From Pseudoneurospora amorphoporcata (Eukaryota; Ascomycota; Sordariomycetes; Sordariales; Sordariaceae), in assembly GCA_033297205.1 (NCBI GenBank), contig MU859063.1, positions 248,001 through 312,000 on the forward strand: DNA of 64,000 bases, in the 5' to 3' direction. The notes below the pieces were generated by a model. It had not been told where the DNA came from. It saw nothing but the letters and a program-made list of their open reading frames with translations, and made no database searches. Each line of letters opens with the position of its first letter. The stretch's first letter is position 1. Both the position numbers and the translations under genes were made by a program. Shown here one piece after another: positions 32,902-42,900 of this stretch.

Positions 32902-34223
32902 CTACAACCAGTTGTATTTTTCCCGCGTGTCATCCACGAGTCGTAGAGGCGGGTACCTATCATTCCCCCACAACTTCACAGGCCTCACTTCGGGCTCGGG
33001 AGTTGGCGTCCTACTTTCTATATCCCCGGAATAAGACGACGACACTGCGGAAACAAACGATACAGGTCGCCAGCGCTGAGTTTCAGGCTCCGAATGACAG
33101 GAGAGCGTGGAAACATCTGATACAATCCGTGGGTCTTGATGATCAGTCTGATCTCGTCTCTGTCCATCTTGTTCTTCTCTTTCGGTTTCTTCCCATTCTG
33201 TATATTCTTGTTCTTCCCATTCTTGTTCTCCCCATCCTTCTTCTTTCCATTCTCCTTCATCTACATCCCTTGCACACTCGTCATCAGCGCTCCGGTCTTC
33301 GTAGCTCGGGTTTTCATAACTCGGATCCTCGTCGCTCAGGTACTCGTAATGAGGAATGCACTTGGCTGGTGGCGGTGGAGGTGGAGGTGGTGTAGGCGGT
33401 CTCGATGGTGTAACTACGTTAAAGCTATTGCCACCGTAGTATGAAGGGATGTAGCTGATTGGAAAATTACTCCTCCCGGTACCTGTAGCTGGCGAAGAGA
33501 TAGTGGTGGGCTTATGGAACGTTTGTTGTTGCTCTTCTTCTTGCCTCGTCGTGTACGGATAATATTCGGGTAGAAACTCGCCGTAACCGTCCTGTGGTAT
33601 AACATCGTCATACGGAGCAGACAGTCGATGGTCATCGTCTTGTTTCTCATCGGGGTAGTAGTCCTGTGGTATTTCCCCATCCCACGGGGACAATAATCGT
33701 TGGAGATTGTTTGAATTTTCATCGGGGTAAGAGTCTGGTGGTATGGCGTCGTCCGACGGATATAATCGTTGGGAGTTGCCTCGCTTCTCAGCGGGGTAGT
33801 AGTCCTGTGGTACTGCTCCATCCGACGGGGAAGACAAGTCCTCCGAGTCATCCTCTGATTGCTGATCGAAGTCTAACCATCTCGTTTCGCGCCACGCTGG
33901 GGGTTGGTGGTCGTTTTTCTTCTTCTGATGTTGTTGGTATGGCAGGGACTCTGGTGGAGGCAGAAGGGTTGTTTGTATTGTGTTTGTATTGTGTTTGTAT
34001 TGGTGTTTACATACACCCGACGCTGAGAATGGGTGGGATATTCGGACCGCGGCTGTAGTTTTCTATGATGTGGTTGCTGATGATAGGGAGCTGTTCGGCC
34101 ATGTGGGTTGTGTGGGATGGGACGTTGTGTCGGTGGAGGGACCTCGCCACCACCATCGAAGCAAAGACGCAGGAGACACCGGCGCAAACAACCCATAATG
34201 TGTGTTTCTCTGTGATCAATCAA
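32902..34223 (-). CDS. Repeat-bearing acidic hypothetical protein
   Basis: I do not recognise the family. The long minus-strand frame ends at 32902 and reads upstream without an ATG through PPAWRETRWLDFDQQSEDD to an acceptor near 33949. A first exon from 34223 (MIDHRETHIMGCLRRCL) to 34017 joins it in phase through a 68-nt GTGTAT...GAG intron, giving about 417 residues. An alternative start is 34196. The N-terminal third of exon 2 has four imperfect 23-24 residue repeats built on the pattern P-x-D-x-x-I-P-Q-D-x-Y-P-x-E. Then come a polyproline run and a long Glu/Trp/Tyr-rich acidic segment. The C-terminus is SYSGDIESRTPTPEPE...RPVKLWGNDRYPPLRLVDDTREKYNWL-like and looks structured. The splice model is inferred. 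Confidence 0.45.
33580..33840 (-). repeat. Tandem coding repeat, period 69-72 bp
   Basis: Unit boundaries are marked by the plus-strand motif CATCGGGGTA or its variant near 33648, 33720 and 33789, giving spacings of 72 and 69 bp. All spacings are multiples of three, so the protein repeat stays in frame. A more diverged unit lies at the low-coordinate end. Confidence 0.7.
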
Positions 34224-35104
34224 TGCCTGAAGTGCTGTAAATGTCGGGTTTTTACGAATCTCAACGTCTCAGTTACTCCTCGAGCCTCATAAAACCTCTT
34301 GCCATCTGCTGACAACTTTCGGCCGCTCTGTAGTCAGTCTGGAAATAGGCGATATTCTCTGCTGATTCTTGGCGATAAAACAATGACCATGCTCACCTGC
34401 ATTGCAGCGCTTCGTGCTCGGTTCAGGGCCATCATGTTATGCTTGAATCATGTGAGGCATGGTCAAGGGTCGCCGTGACCTCTTCGAGAGAAGGTGGATG
34501 TGATCATTGTAGTTATTATGCGATAGGCGCGCGATAAACTGCAAAGTTAATGTCAATTGTGTAGGTTGAAAGACGAGGTTGTTTCAAGCAGGACACGCTC
34601 CGTCTGGGGCATCGCAAAGGCGTCTACATTCTGGATTGGTGCGGGAGACCGGACATCTTGTACAGTCATTCGAAAGCCCTGTTGGTCGCGGCTATGACCC
34701 CGGAACCTTCTTTATTCGGAATGATAAGTTGGGCGTGATTGTTTGGGGGAAACTTTTGCCGCCCTACTCTCAGTTGGTGAATGTGCGCACAAAGAAACGG
34801 ACCTGAGCATGAGCGACTGCCAACAGCCAACAAGTGTTATTGCGTAGAAAAAAAGTCGCTGTCTTTCCGAAGTGCAGTAATACGATTAGCAGGACATGCT
34901 ATTTGAAGAATAATGTGCAACCGAATAGCAATGAGCAACACGGCCATCCGTCGTGCGGTAAGCTCGAATAAGAAATGAAAAAGAGAAAAGGAAAAGATAA
35001 TAAAAGGGAAACAACGAAAGAACACAAGGGGTTATAAAAGAAACACGCTCGTATAAAGAACCCCACCAAAAAACTCACGACCTACTCCCCTTGCCACTCC
35101 CGTC
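34224..35104. other. Intergenic, no gene seen
   Basis: Short open frames without motif or coding character. No RNA gene or repeat was found. Confidence 0.4.
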
Positions 35105-36361
35105 TCAAATTTCATCATTACTGTCCATTCCATCAGCCCCCCTCTCACTCATCCCATTCCTCTCCTCCCCGTCATCGTCATTTTCATCCCCATTCTCTCT
35201 CTCATCATTCCCCTCCACAGCCCCCTCCATCTCATCCAACTCCCTCAACACAGCGGGCGCAATCTCTTCAAAGGCCGCATACACGTGCCTGAATCTCTCT
35301 GCATTCTGCAGAGAATCGTGCCGCGTAATATTTCTGCCACAGTACTGCCCCAATTCTCTAAAGCCGTCGCCTAGTTGGCGAATTTGGCGACGGGTGTCGC
35401 AGGAAAAGGTGGAGAAGGCTGTGCGTAGTCGTGAATCCTCACGTAGTCGTTGTTCTTGCGTGGTTGACTGAGTGGGTACCTCTGCAGAGGGAGGGGATGA
35501 GGGGACTACGGCTAAGGCTTCTCTGAATGAGGAGAGTGATGCGGCGAAGTCTTCTCTTAATGAGAAGAGTGATGCGGCGAGAACTTCTCTTGGGTCCATG
35601 TTCACATCAAAGGCTGGGTTGGATGATGTGTAAAAGCCGTTGGTAGTGTTGCCGTTGACAGTGGTGTTGCCGTTGGTGGTATGAGTAGAAGTAATAGTCG
35701 TAGTACTTGGCGTCATCGCAGACGCTGGTGGATTCTCCCCGACAATCTCAAGTATCTGCTCCACCTCATCCAACTCGACCAACCCGTCCCTCAATTCGCC
35801 CAAAGCCTCCGCGAGCTCCTCAAGGTGCGCATGCATAGCCCTGGCCCTCAGATAAACATCAAGACTCTTCAACTTGTTTTGGAGTTGACGGCCCTCATCA
35901 TGCAATGTACGGCACTTGTCCAGCACTCCCTGAAGGTACCATTCTGCGCGCCGGAGAATGTCCCTTTTTGTATTCCTGACGGTGTCAGTCGTCTGGACAA
36001 GTCTGGGGAGTATATCGGAGGATGTGCAAGGGCCCCGAGAGGAGACAGGGAATCTGCTCGATGGGATTGGTCGTTGTTGTTGCGTGGTCGCTGATGGAGT
36101 GGAAATATATGGTGTAGCCGTCTCGCTAGGGCGATAGGCAGAGGAGGATGGGGCGATGGCTCTTGAGGCCATGTACGCGGTTGAGGCTGGGTTGGACGCT
36201 GTGATCTCGTTGCTAGAGTTGCCGTTGGCGATGGCATTGCCGTTGGCGGTGGCGTTACCGCTGGCAGTAGTGTTGCCGTTGACGGTAGTTGTTGTTGTCG
36301 TCGCGGATTGGAGCTCCGGGTCTGGCTCGTCGTGGTTGTTGTCGTGCTTCTGGTCTGCCAT
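35105..36361 (-). CDS. Asn/Gly/Thr-repeat hypothetical protein with coiled-coil segments, 418 residues
   Basis: The single-exon frame begins MADQKHDNNHDEPD. Residues about 28-50 are a six-residue-type repeat (NGNTTASGNATANGNA), echoed later by TNGNTTVNGNTTNG. Between them lies a charged helical region (TKRDILRRAEWYLQGVLDKC, then LEELAEALGELRDGLVELDE) likely to form a coiled coil. A short internal duplication reads ASLFSLREDFA followed by ASLSSFREALA. The C-terminal helical part (RRQIRQLGDGFRELGQYCG) is followed by an acidic Asp/Glu/Asn tail. No known domain is recognised, and no signal or membrane segment is seen. The coding character is good, but the function is unknown. Confidence 0.6.
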   Translation of the reverse strand: MADQKHDNNHDEPDPELQSATTTTTTVNGNTTASGNATANGNAIANGNSSNEITASNPASTAYMASRAIAPSSSAYRPSETATPYISTPSATTQQQRPIPSSRFPVSSRGPCTSSDILPRLVQTTDTVRNTKRDILRRAEWYLQGVLDKCRTLHDEGRQLQNKLKSLDVYLRARAMHAHLEELAEALGELRDGLVELDEVEQILEIVGENPPASAMTPSTTTITSTHTTNGNTTVNGNTTNGFYTSSNPAFDVNMDPREVLAASLFSLREDFAASLSSFREALAVVPSSPPSAEVPTQSTTQEQRLREDSRLRTAFSTFSCDTRRQIRQLGDGFRELGQYCGRNITRHDSLQNAERFRHVYAAFEEIAPAVLRELDEMEGAVEGNDERENGDENDDDGEERNGMSERGADGMDSNDEI

Positions 36362-37800
36362 TTTGGGCGGGGTAGTTGGTGTTTGCTTGTATGGATAGTT
36401 AGACTAGTCGTCATGAAAAGAAAAAGAGGAAGTTATCCAAAATCTGATACATGGGACTTACATTTGATATCGAGAGCAAGAAATGTTGGGGGATGGAACT
36501 CTGTCTACCCAAAAAGATGGAGGAATAAGAAGAAGGGAAGCAGAATAAGTCACTTGGAGCTGGCAGATGGGTTTAAGTAGGGTGGAAACTGGTGATGATG
36601 TAGGTCTAGTCCTTCTCTGCCAGGCAAAATCCACACTTGCTGCTTCCAACCGTTTTAGCCACCCACTATCGTCAAATTCTGCGGTGGGAAACAGCATGTT
36701 CGTTCCTCCACGGCAGTTGACAACAACACCAGGGGCAGTAACCATAGAATGGAGACAGCTTCCACACGAACACGGCGCAGTTTCCATTCCAATTACTGCC
36801 GAAGTCTGTCGTTCGTCGTGCCCGTTTCTGCAGAGGCAAGATGGCTCTGGGGGGGTAAGAGATGCTGGTAGACGACAGGTTCCATAGGCAACACCGACTG
36901 AAGCATCTTCCTGTAACAGTGACACCTGACACCGGCCACCGATTGACCGACCGTCTGGCTGTGTTGTCGGTGACACAAGAAGCGATTACACATCAGACGT
37001 ACCCAGGCTGGCGGTAACCATGGGATTTCTGTGAGATGCTTGTCGACACTTTTGGGGCGACAAATGATTGGATACATTTTACTTTAGGTTCTCAGAGATT
37101 TTTCGATTTCGCATCCTGGAGAAATCATCTTGCTGATGGTTTGATGGTCTGACAGTTGGGAAAGAAAGACAGATAGCAATGTTGGATATTGCCACTCAAA
37201 CCTTAGGTTGGCTCGAGAAAAGTAGGAAGGATGATTGCTGATGCCTTTTTTGCCGGTTCTGGATACTGAGGAATAGAGATGATGCTGTGAGTGCCATTGG
37301 GAACGAAACTCAATCGCAAACTCTTGTCGCTTCGTTTGTGTGGATTCAGCGAACAACTCTTTCCATTCGTCCAAATCCATTTCGAACGTCCGTTCGGCCG
37401 AGTCTATGACATTTAACAACACCAAAGAAAACGGGGTTGCCTTTGACCGACGGCAACGAGACGAAGTGGTTCGTGTCACCACGACCGGACACTCGCGGTT
37501 ACCGCCGTGCTGGTGGTTCCAATGCGGTTCACGCACGTAAAAGTTCGACTTGATGAATGCTCTTGCCTGCTTGCTGGCGGGTTTCGATCCCCCGGTTGAT
37601 CGCTCCTTCTGAGTCCTTTCCATCACTGCAGCTGCAATTTCAGGAAAGAGAAGGAGGGGTCGACTTACTTTCCTTGTTTGCATTTATCTACCATAGACTG
37701 AAACTTTCTGACATCTTCAAAACATCCATTCGTCAGCACGCTTCGACTCGCATCTCTGCGTCGTCGGTTCCTGAACGATTGAATAATCGTACCCTCATTG
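36362..37800. other. Intergenic with weak minus-strand frames
   Basis: Two minus-strand frames (36458-36976 and 37084-37683, 172 and 199 codons) lack motifs and have uneven composition, so I do not call them. A sequence resembling a tRNA T-arm near 37578 has no matching tRNA body. Confidence 0.35.
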
Positions 37801-37837
37801 TTAACTGAGAAGAGAGACGCCATCCTCTTCCTTCTCA

Positions 37838-39313
37838 TCAAGCACTATTCCCAAAGAACTTCGTAATCTTCTGCATCCCCGGCGGCGGTGCCTTCCTGTG
37901 CCTGACTGGGCTCCCCTTCCCTTTATTTTTCGTGGCATTAATCGGCTTTCCTTTGGCTTTCGACGACGTCGGTGGCGGCGGCTTCTGCTGACTCCCCTTG
38001 AGTGAAGAACTCGCCCCGGTCCCCATCGACTTCTTAGCAGGCGGTTGCTCATCATCACCCAGCTCCGAGGACGCCTCTCTCTTGATACCTTTTTGCGGCG
38101 ACGACTGCATTTCCCTTCCTTTTTGACCTGCTTCTTCAACCAATTGATCCACGGACTCGGTCTTGATCTTGCCAGTGTCCGTCTTGACTTCCACTTCTGC
38201 ATCTGCCTCATCTTGCTCCTTCATCCCCTTCAACCCCTTCTCCACCTCCTTGCCCTTCCCACCAAACCAACTCCCAATATCCCTCTCCTCCCTCCTCATC
38301 TCCTTCGGCACCACAAGATCCTCCCCATCATTCCCCACCTTCCCCACCCTCTTATCAACCGGATATACTTCCAGTTCCCCCTCAAACGGCTTCAACACCC
38401 CTTGCAACTCCTTCCCCCAAACCTTTTTCTCCGGATCTAACCAGTTCTTGAGTGCATCCGACCCAGGCTCCAGAATAGCCGGCATTCTATCATGTAGAAA
38501 CCTCAACTGCTCATTACTTGACGTCGTGATAATCGTGTACGACCAAAGCTCCTGTTCAGTGCCATCTTCCTCGTTGGTATACCGTGCACAGTCAAAAAGA
38601 CCAGCGAATAACATCAACTTCCCATCTTTCCTCTTGACAAAATGCGGTATCTTTTCAACTCCTTTGCCAAATGGACCGGGGGTGTTGAGCCATTCGAAAA
38701 AGCCTTGGGCCGGGATGATGCAGCGATGGCGATGTTTGATGCTGGACCAGATTCCCGAAGAGGAAAGAAGGGAGTCGTCGCGGCAGTTGATGGTCTTGAG
38801 CGTTGTTGTGTAGTTTGTTGATGCTGGCTTTTGGAGCTTGGGCTTGGACTTGAAGGTCCAGGAGGGGATAAGACCCCATTTCATTGGTTGGAGGATGAAC
38901 TGGGGTTGGTTTTGGTCTTGATTTCCGTCGTCTTGTTGTTGACTTGCAGGTTCCGTGGAGTGAGTTTCTTGCTGTTCCTGTTCTTCTGGAGATTGTCCTT
39001 CATCAGGGGACTGGCTCTGGACGTGCTCCTCCTCGTGTTCAACATCCGCTTCGGGTTCCGCTTCGGTTCCTTCCTGAGCACTTTCATCATGTGCTGCTCT
39101 CCTCCGTCCTCCAGTCCCACGGCTACCACCACCTCTACCACCGCCCACCCTGGCCCTGTAGACAACACCGCGATATCCCGGTGCAAAGTTGTAGCTCTGT
39201 CTCGGAGAATCGTCGCCTTCATCGTCCGGTGCTTCGTCGACTGGCATGTTGTCCGCTTGTAACATGCGGCGCACCTCCGAAGGACGCAAATTGATGGCGT
39301 ATCTGCCACACAT
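37838..39313 (-). CDS. HMCES/SRAP-domain protein (abasic-site DNA crosslinking)
   Basis: This is a single-exon gene of 491 residues. The SRAP family (human HMCES, bacterial YedK) forms a covalent bond between the N-terminal cysteine and abasic sites in single-stranded DNA, protecting them at replication forks. The start reads MCGRYAINLRPSEV, so Cys2 is exposed after Met removal. Other conserved points are NFAPGY, MKWGLIPSW, about Glu207 in GFFEW and about His274 in LHDRMPAIL. A low-complexity insert rich in Glu, Gln and Gly (about residues 55-130) splits the domain. The C-terminal 150 residues are charged and disordered, ending MQKITKFFGNSA, which resembles a PCNA-interacting (PIP) box. All catalytic residues are present. 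It lies downstream of the RPC1 gene on the same strand. Confidence 0.92.
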   Translation of the reverse strand: MCGRYAINLRPSEVRRMLQADNMPVDEAPDDEGDDSPRQSYNFAPGYRGVVYRARVGGGRGGGSRGTGGRRRAAHDESAQEGTEAEPEADVEHEEEHVQSQSPDEGQSPEEQEQQETHSTEPASQQQDDGNQDQNQPQFILQPMKWGLIPSWTFKSKPKLQKPASTNYTTTLKTINCRDDSLLSSSGIWSSIKHRHRCIIPAQGFFEWLNTPGPFGKGVEKIPHFVKRKDGKLMLFAGLFDCARYTNEEDGTEQELWSYTIITTSSNEQLRFLHDRMPAILEPGSDALKNWLDPEKKVWGKELQGVLKPFEGELEVYPVDKRVGKVGNDGEDLVVPKEMRREERDIGSWFGGKGKEVEKGLKGMKEQDEADAEVEVKTDTGKIKTESVDQLVEEAGQKGREMQSSPQKGIKREASSELGDDEQPPAKKSMGTGASSSLKGSQQKPPPPTSSKAKGKPINATKNKGKGSPVRHRKAPPPGMQKITKFFGNSA

Positions 39314-39910
39314 TGTAAAAGTCGGAGCAGTTGATGAGAAGGCGATTGTCCGAGGGCGAAGTTGTCGACGATGAAAGAGATGGATAGAGTGACGTTAGGA
39401 AAAAGAAAGGTGATGAAAGGAAGTAATGACGTAACATTTCTTTGACACGCTGAATGATGCGCGTTTGCTCACTGCTACGCCAGATCATGTGACCACCGCG
39501 AACAACAACCTCACCTCATCAACCCATTCGGGTTGTACTTGTCTGTTTCAACAAAAAAGGTGATTCTTTTTCCTGCAGACAAGAGCTAAACGACTATAAC
39601 CCCCCATAAATTTCTCCAAAACACCACCCTTCCTTTCCACGCGCGGCTTTGACTCTATGATTAAATACACACACGCTCAAACCTCAGGGTATCGTTTTTC
39701 ATCCTTCCTCGCATGATCTCGCTTTCCGTCTGTCACTTATCAAGAGACATCAAGACAGTTTAATGAAGCCAGTTTTTCCTGACGGCTCCCAAGATCCCAA
39801 CCCGTACATGATATCCCCTGACATGGTTTTTGTGAAAGATTTTCCGTTCGACCGCACCATACCATGCAAACCTAAACAAAAGACAAAGAGACACGCCCAC
39901 TCACTGCCAC
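39314..39910. other. Intergenic between RPC1 and the HMCES-like gene
   Basis: About 600 bases that hold the RPC1 3' end and the HMCES-like promoter. No separate gene is seen. Confidence 0.45.
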
Positions 39911-42900
39911 TTAGGCCACAGCCGCCATGGGGGCGGCCGGCATCATACCATCAATCTTTCCCCCAGCCCCACGCCCCGCCGCCAAAGCAATCTTCCTCAT
40001 TTCCATCTTGGACTTCCTCTTCTCAGCCTCGTCCTTCTTCCACACTTCCTCGAACATGGACTTCTTGGGTCTGACCTGATGATCCCTGATACCCAACCTG
40101 CGAACGACCTGGAATGCGCCGGTACCAATCTTCATGGTCTGGCCCATGATGATGCACTCCGACACACCGAGGATACAATCGGTCTTCATGCCGGCCGCCG
40201 CGTCGAACAGGTGATCGGGTGTGCGCTCGAACGAGGCCAGCTGCAAGACACTGTCGCGCATCTTGGCGAGACCGTGGCGCGTGATACCGAGAATCTCGCC
40301 CTTGTAGGTCATGACATCGGCCAGCAGGTCCATGTGACGGGGATCGATACCCATGTCGCCCATGACGGAGCCGATTTCCTTGGCGATGGTGGTACGCGCG
40401 GCTTCGATGCCCAGCACGTCGCGACACTCCATGATGGAGTTGGAGATGCACTTGGTGCCGATGACGCCCTCGGTGGTCATGCAGGCGCGCAGCCCGTAGC
40501 CTTCGACCAGGACCTTGTGCTCATTTGACTCGCTGGATTGGATGATGGCACGGAAGGCCTCGGGGTAGCCGGAGATGGGCACGGCGGGGAGCATGCGCTT
40601 GAGGAAGTTGACGCGCAGCTGGAAGTCGGCGGCGGTCTCGTCCGAGGTGGTGAGAAGCAATTGGCCCTTCTCGATGGCGGCGGCACGAACTCTGGCCGCC
40701 TTCTTTTGCGCGGTCAGATCCTTCCAGTCGTTGTTCACGATGACCTCGATGGTGTTGTCGGGGCCGATCTTGAGATCGTCCATCTCCACCTTCAGCTTGA
40801 GCTTCTTGGCCTTGACGATGGCGACCATGATCTCGCGAAGACCGATGCCAAGCTGCATGTCCGAAAGAGCCTGCATGTCAATCTTGAGCACAATCTTGGC
40901 GACATCCGGAAGCCAGACATCCTCGACATATTGGATAACATCGGAAATATAAGTCTTCTCGATCTTGCCCTTAACGATACGCGCGGCCTTGATGTCTACG
41001 TTGTTCTCGAGCTCGCAGCTGATGACGGGCGTGCTGATGAGCTTCGAGGCGCCAATAATTTCCTTGATACGGGGAACACCCTGAGTGATACTCATACCGG
41101 CGACACCGGCGAAATGGAAAGTCTTGAGTGTCATCTGGGTACCGGGTTCACCGATAGACTGGGCACCGACGGCGCCGACGGCGTGACCGGGCTCCACCTT
41201 TGCCTTGTCGAACTTGGAAAGACACAGGTTCATGAACTTTCTCAGGGTAGCCTCGGAAACCTTGGCGACACGATCCACATGGGCTTGCTGGATCTCCTCC
41301 TCTTCCGGATCCAACATCTTGATATCACCGCCATTCTGTTTCTTCTCCCATGCAGCGAATTCCTTCAGCAGGTCAGCGTTGTTTTGGTCCAGGCAGGGAT
41401 CCAAGCCAGCGAGCCTGCGTGCTTTCGCCAGCTTGAGCGCACGCTTATCCATCTCAGCCTGGATGGTATTGAGATAGACTCTTGCACCCTCGTGCTCATC
41501 GATCGCAATGAAAACATCGTGGTCGTTGCTCTCCGCAATCGTCTTGTCCTCGTAGTGCAGCAACTCGCCCGTGACAAGGTGCTTGCGCACGTACCATTTT
41601 CGCCTCTCGTCCAGAATCTCCCTGCACATGGCCGAGATCTCTGCCGGAAGCAGCGACCTCTCATTGTGGTTCATGGTCAAGCTTTCGGCATGATTCCATG
41701 ACCTCTCAAAATCGACGGGCTTGGCGTTACCTTCCATGTCTGCGGGATCCAGTCTGTCGGCACCGTACTGGAACTGCACGATGTTTCCTTCTGATGTTCG
41801 CACGGTATCATCGTACTGAGTTGAGAGGTCTTCCAACGACTTCATGAGACGACGAGACATGTAACCCGTTTCGGCCGTCTTGACGGCGGTATCGACTAGA
41901 CCTTCTCTACCAGAGATAGCGTGGAAAAGGAACTCGGTAGGCACCAGACCCGTGTAGAAGCTGTTGCGCACGAAACCCTTGCTAGGCGGCTGGCGAGCGT
42001 TCTTGTGGAAGTGGAACAGCGTGCGATCCTGGAAACCATCCGCGACACGCTTGCCACCGATAATCTGCTGTCCGACAAGGGCAACCATCTGGGCGACGTT
42101 GATGTCGGAACCCTTGGAACCGGACTTGGCCATGATCAAGGGAGAGTTGTTGCGACTCAAATGGCCGACACAGTAGTCACCGGCCTGCGAACGAACTTTG
42201 CTGAGAATACCGGAGATCTTGTTCTCGAGCGTCTCCTCCATGTTACAACCGGGAGCCTTTTCAAGCCTTCCGCTCTTAAACTGGGCGATAAGGTCGTCGC
42301 AGAGCGCATACGCATCCGCAACCAGTTTGGCCTTGTGCTCGGTCAAGTCCTTGGACGGATAGACGTCGCCAACGCCAATCGAGAAACCGCGGAGGGTCAG
42401 TGTGCGGGCACACAACTTGGCCAGGCGGTTCATGGCCTGAGCAGCGTGTTCCGGACCCCAATCACGGAGGATAACGTAGAATACCGAGTTCTTCTTGCCA
42501 CCACCAACGGTTGACTTGTCCATTCTTCCGCACATGACCTCGGAGTTGCGAACAACCAAGTAGCAATCGTCAATGTCCATATCAGGAAGCTCACCAGGCT
42601 TGGCCTTGTAAACCTTGTTCTTGGCCTCCAGGTTGACAAGGACCGGTGATTGCTTGTTGGGACGCATCAGAACGTTGAAGATCTGCTTACCCGTCCACAT
42701 CTCGACGGGCTTGATGATAGTGGGCGGCGGAAGGTCGAGATGGGTTTCGCCCAGCAACATTTGCGTGCAGATATAGGTAAAGGTCTTGCGGTCGAGGAAC
42801 AAATCTTTGCTACTGAGCAGGTACGCTGCAGTAATGAAATCCTGGGTAGCGGCGATAATGGGTTCACCGTTCTTGGGGGTAATCAAGTTGTTTTGTACAC

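Noticed and set aside
37570..37605. Initiator-tRNA-like loop ATCGAAA on the minus strand
   Set aside because: The stem is partly mispaired and no tRNA body surrounds it.
40538..41701. 387-codon plus-strand frame inside RPC1
   Set aside because: It lies wholly antisense to conserved RPC1 coding sequence and has no motif.
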